Shown piece after piece: positions 47,042-55,985 of a DNA stretch of 64,000 bases (position 1 is the first letter of the stretch; every line of letters begins with the position of its first letter). The notes beneath the pieces were generated by a model. The model saw nothing but the letters and a program-made list of their open reading frames with translations. It was not told the origin of the DNA and did not search any database. A program made the translations under genes and the position numbers. Location: assembly GCF_003058325.1 (NCBI RefSeq), contig NZ_CP028843.1, positions 1,293,501 through 1,357,500 of the forward strand, read 5' to 3'. This DNA is from Methylobacterium currus (GTDB lineage: Bacteria > Pseudomonadota > Alphaproteobacteria > Rhizobiales > Beijerinckiaceae).

Positions 47042-47411
47042 TCGCGGCATCCCCGGGCCGTCGTCAGGATGTCGTCGCCGGCTTCGCTGGCCGAAACCGG
47101 TGCGCGGGAGAACCTGCCCGTCACCCGTAGGCGAGACACCAGCCCGGTCCGCGCAGCCAGCAACGGTCCTCCGGGACCGCATCCGTGCGGAAGAGATCCG
47201 GACGGCCTCCTGGCCGCCGGCCGCCAGCGCACGCGCCAGGGCCCGCTCGGCCTCTAGGTCGCGGGCACCGGCACAGGGATAGATCAGGGTCGGGGAGAGG
47301 CAGCGTGCCGTGTATTGCCCTTCGTCTCGGCGCTCGATCAGGAAGACGGCACCTCGGGTGATCGGCGTGTCGGGCGGCCCCTGCGGCGGCCCTGATCCCC
47401 CGCTCGCCCTG
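47042..47411. other. 370-bp gap at right edge of prophage; no gene seen
   Basis: GC-rich, several short hairpins but no terminator with a T-run and no recognisable tRNA. The right prophage end probably lies here or nearby, but I could not find a matching repeat near 9 kb. Confidence 0.35.
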
Positions 47412-48320
47412 TCAGCCCAGCACCACCACCTGCGCCCCCACCGGCACCCGGGCGTAGAGGTCGATCGCGTCCTGGTTGATCATCCGGATGCAGCCCGAGG
47501 AGACGCTGCGGCCGATGCTCTCCGGCTCGGTGGTGCCGTGGATGCGGTAGAGCGTGTCCTTGTTGTTCTGCCACAGGTAGAGCGCGCGGGCACCGAGCGG
47601 GTTATGCGAGCCGCCCGGCACACCCAGCCCGCTCTGCAGCTTGGACACGCTGCGGGCGAGCGCCGGCTGGCGGGCGATCATCTCCTTGGGCGGGTACCAG
47701 TCCGGCCAGGCCTGCTTGGAGTTGATGGTGGCCGCCCCGTTCCAGGCGAAGCCCTGGCGGCCGACGCCGACGCCGTAGCGGCGGGCCCGGCCGCCCTCCT
47801 GGATCAGGTAGAGGTGGTGCGCCCGCGGATCGACCACGATCGTGCCGGGCGCGTAGCGGCCGCCATAGGCGACCTCCTGGCGCAGGAAGGACGGGTTGGC
47901 CCGGCGCCAGCGGAAGGCCGGGACCGGGAACGGCTCGGTCTCGACGGCCGCATAGGCGCGGGCGTAGTCGATCGGCCCGTCATCGACCACGATCGCGGCG
48001 TTCGGATCGACATTGCCCGGCTGCGGCGGCGCCACGGCGCGCCGGCCGCCCCAGAACGAATCCTCCTCGGGTGCCTCGGCGGGAGCGGGCCCGCCCCGGT
48101 AATACGGGTCCGTGGCCTGCCCTCGCGGGTCTTGACCCCGCGTATCGTAGAACGTGCCGTCATCCGCCGGCACGGGATCGCGGGAGCGCCGGCGCCGGAC
48201 GGGGGCGAAATCCTGGTCCGTCCAGGCGAGGGCAGGGCGCGACATGACGCCCGCCAGCAGCGTCGAGGCGAGGCCCGCGGCCGTGCCGGTGACCAGGAAA
48301 CGGCGGTTCTTGTCGGTCAT
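47412..48320 (-). CDS. L,D-transpeptidase (YkuD/ErfK family)
   Basis: 302 residues from ATG 48320. A twin-arginine-type signal is at residues about 5-35 (NRRFLVTGTAAGLASTLLAG). After a Pro-rich linker the YkuD domain occupies about 145-300. The catalytic block is HGTTEPESIGRSVSSGCIRM, with His and Cys nucleophile in SSGCIRM. It makes 3-3 peptidoglycan cross-links or attaches proteins in the periplasm. A longer frame upstream is not needed because the Tat signal starts here. Confidence 0.88.
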   Translation of the reverse strand: MTDKNRRFLVTGTAAGLASTLLAGVMSRPALAWTDQDFAPVRRRRSRDPVPADDGTFYDTRGQDPRGQATDPYYRGGPAPAEAPEEDSFWGGRRAVAPPQPGNVDPNAAIVVDDGPIDYARAYAAVETEPFPVPAFRWRRANPSFLRQEVAYGGRYAPGTIVVDPRAHHLYLIQEGGRARRYGVGVGRQGFAWNGAATINSKQAWPDWYPPKEMIARQPALARSVSKLQSGLGVPGGSHNPLGARALYLWQNNKDTLYRIHGTTEPESIGRSVSSGCIRMINQDAIDLYARVPVGAQVVVLG

Positions 48321-48530
48321 GGGAGGTCTTGAGGATCGTGCTGACAGGAACGGGGCGCCGGATGGCGCAATGCAGCAACAGCTAGGGCATTTCCCCACCG
48401 AGGGGAAACCACCATCCGTGAAAAAACCGTCAGGACCAACGGGCTAGCACGATATCCCGACGGGTGTGGCACCGGCGCCGCCCGGGCCGGACCGCCTCCG
48501 GCGCCGCGCGGGACCGGCAGATCAATCGCG

Positions 48531-48558
48531 TGCGATACTTTTTCTATTTCGTATCGCA
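48531..48558. promoter_or_regulatory. Inverted repeat upstream of mucR-like gene
   Basis: TGCGATAC (48531-48538) and GTATCGCA (48551-48558) with an AT-rich 12-bp centre, about 95 bp before the start. MucR proteins often repress their own genes by binding AT-rich sites, so this is a good operator candidate. The remainder of the 330-bp intergenic region (48321-48650) shows no other feature. Confidence 0.4.
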
Positions 48559-48650
48559 ACTGACGAATTCTGTTGTTACGCATATCACTTGCGGTTGACG
48601 ACCCCGACAACACGTGCCCTCTTGGTCCGGTCACTTCGATCTGGTGCGCC

Positions 48651-49157
48651 ATGACCAACGATGACCCCACCCGGTCGCTCGACCTGATCGAGCTCGCTGC
48701 CGATGTCGTGTCGGCTTATGTGGCAAACAACTCCGTTCCGGCGGCGGACGTGCCGGGGCTGATCGCGGCGGTCCACGCGTCGCTGAACCAGCTCGGTGCT
48801 GCGCCGGCGCCGGAGCCCGAGAGGGCGACGCCGCCGGTGCCGATCCGCAAGACGGTCACCCCCGACCACATCATCAGCCTCGAGGACGGCAAGCCCTACA
48901 AGACGCTGAAGCGCCACCTGGCCGGGCGCGGGCTCACTCCCGAGCAGTACCGCCAGAAATGGGGCCTGCCGCCGGACTACCCGATGGTCGCCGCCAACTA
49001 TGCCGCCCAGCGCTCCGAGCTCGCCAAGAGCTCAGGCCTCGGCCAGAGCCGGCGCGGCCGCGGCGCGGCCATGCGGGCCGCCGCGGACCCGGTGGTCTCC
49101 GGGCCGGTGCCGGAAAAGCCCAAGCCCCTAGAAAAGCCCACGGGAAGGCGCCGCTGA
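48651..49157 (+). CDS. MucR/Ros-family transcriptional regulator lacking zinc ligands
   Basis: 168 residues. Typical family sequence runs from about residue 15 (IELAADVVSAYVANNSVPAADVP) to the DNA-binding part (SLEDGKPYKTLKRHLAGRGL then TPEQYRQKWGLPPDYPMVAA). The first zinc-binding Cys of the family (usually in CLEDGK) is Ser here, and no Cys pair is present. It belongs to the zinc-free subgroup known from some rhizobial relatives, or it has lost zinc binding. MucR proteins act as nucleoid-like regulators of surface polysaccharide, motility and symbiosis genes. Start ATG 48651. Confidence 0.88.
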   Translation: MTNDDPTRSLDLIELAADVVSAYVANNSVPAADVPGLIAAVHASLNQLGAAPAPEPERATPPVPIRKTVTPDHIISLEDGKPYKTLKRHLAGRGLTPEQYRQKWGLPPDYPMVAANYAAQRSELAKSSGLGQSRRGRGAAMRAAADPVVSGPVPEKPKPLEKPTGRRR

Positions 49158-49302
49158 CGAGCACGGCCGCCGCGCCGCCGCGAAGCACCCGCGTGAGCGG
49201 GAACAGACCGGCGCGCTCATCGTGCATTCAGGTCGTTAGTTCTTACTTGGACGGGCAGGGCGGCCCTTGCGCCGCCCCTCACGTCCAAGGAGAGATCCCA
49301 CG

Positions 49303-49611
49303 ATGATGCACGTCAAGGTGCTCGGGATGGCCGCCCTCGTCGCGGGCAGCTTCATCGGCAGCTTGGGTCTTGCGTCCACCGCGCAGGCCGCCCCGATCGG
49401 CCTCGGCGCGGCGGGCACGCTCGCGCCGGAAACGGGCGTGACGAAGGTGGCCGGCGGCTGCGGCCCGGGCTTCGTCCCGAACCGCTTCGGCTATTGCCGC
49501 CCGTTCTACGGGCCGCGGCCGTTCTACGGCCCGCGCCCCTATTACTACGGCCCTCGGCCGTACTGGCGGCGCCCGTATTACGGCCCGCGCCGCTTCTATT
49601 ACGGGTACTGA
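49303..49611 (+). CDS. Small secreted protein of GCG_CRPN type
   Basis: 102 residues. Signal peptide at residues about 1-29 (VLGMAALVAGSFIGSLGLAS, ending AQA). Then a GGCGPGF...YCRP block and a Tyr/Pro/Arg-rich repeat tail (YGPRPFYGPRPYYYGPRPYW). This composition is characteristic of the GCG_CRPN prefix-to-repeats family, abundant in Methylobacterium and Bradyrhizobium. Function unknown. AAGGAGAG lies upstream; a second ATG at 49306 is an equal alternative. Confidence 0.8.
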   Translation: MMHVKVLGMAALVAGSFIGSLGLASTAQAAPIGLGAAGTLAPETGVTKVAGGCGPGFVPNRFGYCRPFYGPRPFYGPRPYYYGPRPYWRRPYYGPRRFYYGY

Positions 49612-49632
49612 TCCGGATCTCATCGACTGAGC

Positions 49633-49662
49633 GAGGCGCCCGACCGGCCGGTCGGGCGCCTC
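49633..49662 (+). terminator. Bidirectional hairpin terminator
   Basis: A perfect 30-bp palindrome (two 15-base arms, GAGGCGCCCGACCGG) between the convergent small secreted gene and the LLM oxidoreductase gene, followed by TCTTCGCGTT. Strong stem, weak T-run. Confidence 0.75.
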
Positions 49663-49683
49663 TTCGCGTTCAAGGTCCGGCGG

Positions 49684-50715
49684 TCACCCGGCCCGCGCCG
49701 CCGGCTTGCGCCCGAACGGGTCGAACTCGATCACCGGAGCCTTGCGGCCGTGCAAGGCCGGCAGCACCCGCTCGCCGAAGGCGTCGATGAAGGCCGCCTG
49801 GTTGCCGCCGACCTGGTGCAGGTCGATGCTGTCGAAGCCGAGCGCCGCGCAGGCGGCGATGCGCTCGGTCAGGGCCGGCAGGTCGTGAGAGATCAGCACC
49901 GCCTCGTGCATGTCCTCGGGCCGCAGGTAGCGGGCAGCGGCCTCGAAATCGGCCGGCCGGGGCAGTTCCCAGGCAACCGAGGCCGGCAGGGCGTTGAAGC
50001 GCCACTCGTCATGGGCCTGGCGCAGGGCCTCGGCCGGATCGGGGGCGTAGCTCAGGTCCATCTTGAGGAAGACCGGCTTGTCGGCGCCTCCGTTCTCCCG
50101 GAACGCGTCGACGATCGGCCCCAGGGTCTCGGGGCTCGTCCCGACGGTGAGGAGCCCGTCGGCCCAGGTACCGAGCCAGGCGGCGGTCTCGACGCTGGTG
50201 GCGGCGCCCACGAGGCGGGTCGGGGTCTCGGGAAGCGACCACACCTTGGCGTCCACCGCCGTCAGGCGGCCGCGCTGCGTCACGGTCTCGCCGGCGAGAA
50301 GCGCCCGCATGATCTCGGCGCCCTCGCGCAGGCGGGCATTGCGCTCGGCCTTGTCGGGCCATGGCCTGCCGGTGGCGCGCTCGTTCATCGCCTGGCCGCT
50401 GCCCAGCGCCACCCACGGCACCCGGCCGGGGAACATCTGCCCGAGGGTCGCCACGGCCTGGGCCAGCACCACCGGATGGTAGCGCCAGCCGCCCGGCACC
50501 GAGATGATCCCGAAGGTCAGGCGTTCCGTCGCCTGCAGGGCGGCGCCGAGCCAGGCCCAGGCGAAGCCGGATTCGCCCTGGCTCGGCGACCAGGGCTGCA
50601 GATGGTCGGAGGAGAAGGCCCCGTCGAAGCCGGCCTGCTCGGCCCGCTGGGCGAGCGCGAGCAGCGCCCGGGGCGGGCACTGCTCGTGGGAGATGTGGTA
50701 GCTGTACAGGGTCAT
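49684..50715 (-). CDS. LLM-class flavin-dependent oxidoreductase
   Basis: 343 residues from ATG 50715. A luciferase-like TIM-barrel: LLALAQRAEQAGFDGAFSSD near the N-terminus, ATERLTFGIISVPGGW and PGRVPWVALGSGQAMNERAT in the middle. Members use FMNH2 or F420H2; the exact cofactor and substrate cannot be told here. It lies downstream of shc on the same strand by about 85 bp and may be transcribed with it. Confidence 0.82.
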   Translation of the reverse strand: MTLYSYHISHEQCPPRALLALAQRAEQAGFDGAFSSDHLQPWSPSQGESGFAWAWLGAALQATERLTFGIISVPGGWRYHPVVLAQAVATLGQMFPGRVPWVALGSGQAMNERATGRPWPDKAERNARLREGAEIMRALLAGETVTQRGRLTAVDAKVWSLPETPTRLVGAATSVETAAWLGTWADGLLTVGTSPETLGPIVDAFRENGGADKPVFLKMDLSYAPDPAEALRQAHDEWRFNALPASVAWELPRPADFEAAARYLRPEDMHEAVLISHDLPALTERIAACAALGFDSIDLHQVGGNQAAFIDAFGERVLPALHGRKAPVIEFDPFGRKPAARAG

Positions 50716-50801
50716 CGCGCGGCTCCCGGCCCGGGGAATGCCCGAGCCCGGGCGGTCGTTCCGGGTCGGCGCGGTTGCGCCGCGGACCCGACCGCTCCTC
50801 G

Positions 50802-52793
50802 CTACATCCCTACCGCGACCTTTCGGCTGTTGCCCCGCTGGAGGTTGCGGTAGCGCGCCAGCGCCCAGAGCGGGAAGAACTTCGCGTAGCCGTGATAGCG
50901 CAGGTAGAACACCCGCGGGAAGCCGGTGCCGGTATAGAAGTCCTCGCCCCACAGCCCGTCGGCACCCTGCGTGCGGGCCAGATAATTGACGCCGCGGGCC
51001 ACCGCAGGGTGGTCGGCCTCGCCCGCCGCCATCAGGGCGATCAGGGCCCAGGCGGTCTGCGAGGCGGTGCTCGCCGCCCGCTCGTAGCCGCGATATTCGA
51101 GCTTGTAGCTCGCCGCGTCCTCGCCCCAGCCGCCATCCGGGTTCTGGATCGCGACCAGCCACTCCACCGCCTTGCGCATCGGCGCCGAGGCCGGGTCCTG
51201 GCCGGCGGCGTTGAGCGCGCAGAGCGCCGACCAGGTGCCGTAGATGTAGTTCATGCCCCAGCGGCCGTACCAGCTGCCGTCCTCCTCCTGATCGGCCAGG
51301 AGATAGTCGATGGCCCGGGCGAGGGCGGAGCTGGTCTCCTTGGTCTCGCCGAGCTGCGCCAGCATCGAGATGCAGCGGGCGGTGACGTCGGCGGTCGGGG
51401 GATCGAGCAGGGCGCCGTGGTCGGAGAACGGGATGTAGTTCAGGTAGTGATAGGTGTTGTCGGCATCGAAGGCGGCGAAGCCCCCGTCGCGGCTCTGCAG
51501 GCCCTCGATCCACTCGCGGGCGCGGGCGATCGCGTGGGTGTAGTCGGAGCCGCCCTCGCCGGGGCCGAGACGGGTCTGGGCCCGGTCCATCGCCATCGCC
51601 ACCACGGCGGTGTCGTCGAGGTCGGGATAGTGCGGGTTGTTGTACTGGAACGCCCAGCCGCCCGGGCGCACGTCCGGCTTGCGGGCCGCCCAGTCGCCCT
51701 TGATGTCGAGGACCTGGAGGGGCTTCAGCCATTCGAGGGCGGCGCGGGCCTGGCGCTCGTTCTCCGGCCCGCCGGCCTCCATGAGGGCATGGGCGGCCAG
51801 GGCCGTGTCCCAGACCGGCGACAGGCAGGGCTGGACGTAGGCCTCGTGCTCCTTGACGGTGACGAGCTTCTCCACCGCCGAGCGCGCCGTGACCACCAGG
51901 GGGTGGTCCTCCGGATAGCCCAGCGCCTCGTACATCAGCACCGAGTTGGCGATGGCCGGGAAGATGGCGCCGAGGCCGTCCTCGCCGTTCAGCCGCTCGC
52001 TGACGAAGGCCACCGCCTTGTCGATGGCGCGCGCCCGGGGCTTGGCCGGGAAGAACGGCTCGACCACCCGCAGGATGTCGTCGATGACCGCGAAGACCGG
52101 ACGCCAGGGCGACGCTTCCTGGGCGCCGGAGGGCCAGCGCCGGACCCGCTCGGGATCCTGGGTGAACAGCTCGCGCACACTGACGCCGCGCGGGTTCCTG
52201 GCCCGGGGCTTCTGCACCTGCAGCACGAAGAGCGGCACCATCACGGTGCGGGCCCAGTAGGACACCTTGTCGAGGTGGAACGGGAACCACCGCGGCAGCA
52301 GCATCACCTCGACCGGCATCACCGGCACGGCGCTCCACGGCACCTCGCCGTAGAGGGCGAGCAGGGTGCGGGTGAAGACGTTGGCGTGGGCGGCGCCGCC
52401 GCGCTGCAGGATCGCGTCCCGGGCCCGGCGCATATGCGGCGCGTCGATCGGATCGCCGATCATCTTGAGCGCGAAGTACGCCTTGACGGTGGCGCTGATG
52501 TCGAGGGGCCCCTCGTGCACCAGGGCCCAGCCGTGGTGCAATGCGCTCTGCGTCCGGCGCAGGTAGACGGCGATCTTCTCCTCCAGCTCCCGCCCGGGCA
52601 CCGAGCCGCGGAAGTGGTGGTAGAGGATGTACTCGGAGGGGATGGTGGCGTCCGCCTCCAGCTCGAAGCACCAGTGCCCGTCGGCATGCGCCAGTTGCGT
52701 CAGCGCCCGGGACGCCGCCGACACCCGCCGCTCGACCTCGTCGAGGGTGATGTCCTGCGTGCTCTTGCGTTGCAGCGTCTCGACCTTGCCCAC
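50802..52793 (-). CDS. shc: Squalene-hopene cyclase
   Basis: 663 residues from GTG 52793; ATG 52841 would add 16 residues. The protonating DxDD-type motif is DLDDTA at about residue 390. Several QW-type repeats are present (for example QNPDGGWGED, SRDGGFAAFD, DQEEDGSWYGRWG). It cyclises squalene to hopene/hopanol at the membrane, the key step in hopanoid formation. It belongs to the same leftward operon as hpnE, hpnD, hpnC and hpnA upstream. Length fits the family (630-680). Confidence 0.95.
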   Translation of the reverse strand: MGKVETLQRKSTQDITLDEVERRVSAASRALTQLAHADGHWCFELEADATIPSEYILYHHFRGSVPGRELEEKIAVYLRRTQSALHHGWALVHEGPLDISATVKAYFALKMIGDPIDAPHMRRARDAILQRGGAAHANVFTRTLLALYGEVPWSAVPVMPVEVMLLPRWFPFHLDKVSYWARTVMVPLFVLQVQKPRARNPRGVSVRELFTQDPERVRRWPSGAQEASPWRPVFAVIDDILRVVEPFFPAKPRARAIDKAVAFVSERLNGEDGLGAIFPAIANSVLMYEALGYPEDHPLVVTARSAVEKLVTVKEHEAYVQPCLSPVWDTALAAHALMEAGGPENERQARAALEWLKPLQVLDIKGDWAARKPDVRPGGWAFQYNNPHYPDLDDTAVVAMAMDRAQTRLGPGEGGSDYTHAIARAREWIEGLQSRDGGFAAFDADNTYHYLNYIPFSDHGALLDPPTADVTARCISMLAQLGETKETSSALARAIDYLLADQEEDGSWYGRWGMNYIYGTWSALCALNAAGQDPASAPMRKAVEWLVAIQNPDGGWGEDAASYKLEYRGYERAASTASQTAWALIALMAAGEADHPAVARGVNYLARTQGADGLWGEDFYTGTGFPRVFYLRYHGYAKFFPLWALARYRNLQRGNSRKVAVGM

Positions 52794-52918
52794 GGTGTCT
52801 CTGCCTTCCTCAAGCGTAGGCGGCTCCGCCTCGCCGCCCATGATGCCATCCCGATTCGTTTTCGCAGCGCACAAAACGCCGCGCACGCCCACGCTGTTCC
52901 CGAAAGCGGGCCCTGGCG

Positions 52919-54244
52919 TCAAGCGGCTCCGCGCAACGCAGCGTTGCCGCCGGTGCGCGCACCGGTGCCGGCGCGAGCGTCGGTGCCAGACAGGATCTGC
53001 GCGGCCGTCGCCCCGGACCGGATCGCCCCCTCGATGGTCGAGGGCAGCCCGGTCGCAGTCCAGTCTCCCGCCAAGGCCAGATTGGCGATGTGCGTGCGCG
53101 CACCGGGCCGGCGGGCGGCTTCGGCGGGCGTGGCCGCGAAGGTGGCACGCTTCTCCTTGACGATCTGCCACCGCGGCAGGGGCTCGCCGGAAAACCCCGA
53201 GAGCCGCGAGACCTCGTCCCAGATCGTGCGGGCGAGCTCGTCGCGCGGCACGTCGAGCAGGCGGTCGGCACCGCTGATCGTCACCGAGAGCCGGTCGGGG
53301 TAGGAGAAGAGCCACTCGGTCACGCCGCCGACGACGCCCAGCAGCAGCGGCGCTCCCGGCTTCGGGGGCAGCGCGAAATGGGCGTTGACGATCGAGCGGT
53401 GGCTCTGCGGCACGTCCAGGCCCGGCATCAGGTCGGCGGCGACCCACGGCGGCAGGGCCAGCACCGCCGCATCGTCGGGCCCGAGATCCTCCGCACCGTC
53501 CGTGAAGTCGAGCCGGGTCAGCCGCCCGTCCTCGATGCCGAGCCCGCGCAGCCGCCGGCCGAAGCGCATCTCGGCGCCCGCCTTCGCCAGAGCCGCCAGG
53601 GCCGGATCGACGAAGGCCGCCGACAGGCCCTCGACGGCGACGAGCGGCCGGCAGGCCCGGCCGCCGGCGCCGAGCGTCTCGCGCAGGATGGTGGCGGCAA
53701 GCCCCGCATCGCTCTCCTGCGGCTCGGTGTTGAGGGCGGCGAGCAGCACCGGGCGCCAGAGCCGGTCCCACAGGAGCCCCTCGCAGGCCATGCTCTCGCC
53801 GATCGTCGCGGCCTTCGTGGCGCCACGGAAGATGCCCAAGGGGGCGAGGTAGTCGCGGGCGCGGCTGCCCGGCACCCGGCGGCGGGCGTCGAGCACCCAC
53901 CAGGGCAGGCGGCCGGCATTCGGCCGCAGGGTCCAGCGCTCGCCCGTGGCGAGGTCGGCGAAGGCGAAGGCGGCCTCGTCCGGCCCGGCGAGCACGCCGT
54001 CGGGCGCGCCGGCCAGTTTCAGGAAGTCGAGGGCGTCGCGGTTGCCCGACAGGAGCAGGTGGTTGCCGTTGTCGATCGTCAGCCCGAGAGCCGGATCGAA
54101 GTAGGAGCGGCAGCGCCCGCCGGCCTGCTTGGCCGCCTCGTGCACCACGACGCGGCGGCCCGCCTTCGCCAGGCGCAGGGCCGCGGAGAGACCGGCGAGG
54201 CCGGCACCAAGGACGTGGACCTTCGGGACGTGGACGGTACCCAT
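52919..54244 (-). CDS. hpnE: Hydroxysqualene dehydroxylase HpnE
   Basis: 441 residues. The N-terminal FAD-binding motif is VHVLGAGLAGLSAALRLAKAGR, followed by a GGRCRSYFD segment; TIDNGNHLLLSGN fits the HpnE family. It reduces hydroxysqualene to squalene with FADH2, third of the HpnD-HpnC-HpnE steps. Start overlaps the hpnD stop (TGATG), so translation is coupled. Confidence 0.93.
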   Translation of the reverse strand: MGTVHVPKVHVLGAGLAGLSAALRLAKAGRRVVVHEAAKQAGGRCRSYFDPALGLTIDNGNHLLLSGNRDALDFLKLAGAPDGVLAGPDEAAFAFADLATGERWTLRPNAGRLPWWVLDARRRVPGSRARDYLAPLGIFRGATKAATIGESMACEGLLWDRLWRPVLLAALNTEPQESDAGLAATILRETLGAGGRACRPLVAVEGLSAAFVDPALAALAKAGAEMRFGRRLRGLGIEDGRLTRLDFTDGAEDLGPDDAAVLALPPWVAADLMPGLDVPQSHRSIVNAHFALPPKPGAPLLLGVVGGVTEWLFSYPDRLSVTISGADRLLDVPRDELARTIWDEVSRLSGFSGEPLPRWQIVKEKRATFAATPAEAARRPGARTHIANLALAGDWTATGLPSTIEGAIRSGATAAQILSGTDARAGTGARTGGNAALRGAA

Positions 54245-55104
54245 CAGACGATCGCGTGACGAAGGAGGACGCCGACCAGCGCGAGCTTGCCGGGCTTCAC
54301 CCGCGCACGGGGCGCCGCCCAGCCGCGCTTGCGCAGGCCGACGAGGATCAGGTGGTAGGCCGCCCCCATGATCCGGGGCGCCTTGGTGGCGCGGCGGGAT
54401 TCGCGGTTCATGATCGCCCAGGCGGCGTCGTAATGCGCTTGCGCCTCGTCGGCGAGGCGGGCGCAGACCTCGGCCAGACGCGGATGGGCGAGGGCTGAGG
54501 CCGGGGTCGGGTGCGAGACCCCGATCGCCGCCAGGGGCTCGGCCGGCAGGTAGAGCCGGCCGCGCTCCGCATCCTCGTCGATGTCGCGCAGGATGTTGGT
54601 GAGCTGGAGCGCCCGGCCGAGATGGTGGGCGAGCGTGATGCCGGGTTCCTCGGGCAGCCCGAAGATCCGCACCGAGAGCCGGCCGACGGCGCTCGCCACC
54701 CGGTCGCAATAGAGGTCGAGGGTGGCAGAATCGGGGGCGACGATGTCGGCCTCGGCGTCCATCGCCATGCCGTCGATCACCGCCTGGAAGTCCTCGCGCC
54801 GCAGGCCGAACTGGCGCACCGGGCCGACGAGGGCTTGGGTCCGCGGAACGGGGCGGCCGGCATAGAGGGCATCGATGTCGGCGCGCCAGCGGTCGAGCTC
54901 GGCGGCCCGCACCTCGCGGGCACCGCCGTCGTCGGCGACGTCGTCGACGGCGCGGCAGAAGGCGTAGACCGCGTACATCGCGTCGCGCTGCTCGGCCGGC
55001 AGCAGCCGCATGGCGGTGTAGAACGACGAACCGGCGGCCGGCAGGGCCGGGGCCTCGGTCGAGGCCTCGGCTTGCGAGGCGGGCTGGGAGGCGAGGGCGG
55101 TCAC
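54244..55104 (-). CDS. hpnD: Presqualene diphosphate synthase HpnD
   Basis: 286 residues from GTG 55104, overlapping the hpnC stop by 4 bases. Two Asp-rich motifs for Mg-diphosphate binding are visible: VDDVADD at about residue 53 and LTNILRDIDEDAERGRLYLP at about 165-185. It condenses two farnesyl diphosphates to presqualene diphosphate. An N-terminal Ala/Gln-rich extension of about 25 residues precedes the fold. Confidence 0.93.
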   Translation of the reverse strand: MTALASQPASQAEASTEAPALPAAGSSFYTAMRLLPAEQRDAMYAVYAFCRAVDDVADDGGAREVRAAELDRWRADIDALYAGRPVPRTQALVGPVRQFGLRREDFQAVIDGMAMDAEADIVAPDSATLDLYCDRVASAVGRLSVRIFGLPEEPGITLAHHLGRALQLTNILRDIDEDAERGRLYLPAEPLAAIGVSHPTPASALAHPRLAEVCARLADEAQAHYDAAWAIMNRESRRATKAPRIMGAAYHLILVGLRKRGWAAPRARVKPGKLALVGVLLRHAIV

Positions 55105-55985
55105 GGGCGGGCTCCCCGCAGGGCCGGGTGGAGGCGGCGGCGGAACGGCCGCCGGGCGAGGGCAGTGGCGGCGGCGGCGAGCGCAGTGAACGCGAAGGCG
55201 GCCTTGCCGTGATGGACCTTCTCGCTCAGCGGATCGCGCACCGTGAGGCCGCGGGCGAGCAGCACCGCGAGGCGGTGGATCGCCGCGATCTCCATGGCGA
55301 GGCGGGTGTCGTCGATCAGGTCGGGCAGGGGCCGGCCCTCCTCGAGGAGGTCGAGGCAGCGCTGCGCCAGCTCCCCGATCACGGCGCGCAAAGCCGGGGT
55401 GGCGCGCTCGGCACCTAAATCCTCGATGCGGGCGCCGTGCTTCTCCAAGGTCTCCCGCGGCAGGTAGACCCGGTCGACGTTCTGATAATCCTTGCCGCAA
55501 TCCTGGAGGTGGTTGATCACCTGGAGCGCGGTGCAGATCGCGTCGGACGTAGCCCAGGTGCGGCCCGGATCCTCGCCGTGGACGTCGAGGACGAAACGGC
55601 CGACCGGCACCGCCGAGTAGCGGCAGTAATGCGCGAGCTCGTCCCAGCTCTCGTAGCGCGACTTGTGCGCGTCCATCCGGAAGGCGTCGAGCAATTCGAG
55701 CGCGTGGCGCGGGGGCAACCCGCGCTCGGCGAGCGAGCGGCGCAAGGGAGCGGCCTCCGGATCGTCGGGGCCCTTGCCGGTGAGCGCGTCGGCGAGGCCG
55801 TCGAGGAGCGCGACCTTCTTCTCCGGCGACAGGCCGGCATTGTCGGCGACGTCGTCGCCGGCCCGGACGAAGTGGTAGAAGTCCAGGATCGGGCCGCGGT
55901 GGCGCGGATGGATCAGGTGCGAGGCGACCGGAAAGTTCTCGTCGCGGTGCCCCTTGCCGGAGCGCGCCTCGGTGGCGGTGGTCAT
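55101..55985 (-). CDS. hpnC: Hydroxysqualene synthase HpnC
   Basis: 294 residues. First Asp-rich motif AGDDVADN at about 42-49, second region INHLQDCGKDYQNVDRVYLP at about 160-180, in which the second Asp cluster is altered as is typical of HpnC. It converts presqualene diphosphate to hydroxysqualene. It overlaps hpnA stop by 4 bases and hpnD start by 4 bases, so the three are coupled. Confidence 0.93.
   Translation of the reverse strand: MTTATEARSGKGHRDENFPVASHLIHPRHRGPILDFYHFVRAGDDVADNAGLSPEKKVALLDGLADALTGKGPDDPEAAPLRRSLAERGLPPRHALELLDAFRMDAHKSRYESWDELAHYCRYSAVPVGRFVLDVHGEDPGRTWATSDAICTALQVINHLQDCGKDYQNVDRVYLPRETLEKHGARIEDLGAERATPALRAVIGELAQRCLDLLEEGRPLPDLIDDTRLAMEIAAIHRLAVLLARGLTVRDPLSEKVHHGKAAFAFTALAAAATALARRPFRRRLHPALRGARP

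Noticed and set aside
47042..47411. Possible riboswitch or tRNA at the right prophage edge
   Set aside because: I compared it with cobalamin, TPP and glycine riboswitch cores and with tRNA arms; none of the conserved boxes are present.
47310..48332. Long rightward frame of 340 codons opposite the L,D-transpeptidase
   Set aside because: It is the antisense shadow of the gene with the clear YkuD motif and Tat signal; composition His/Arg/Asp-rich as expected for antisense of GC-rich coding DNA.
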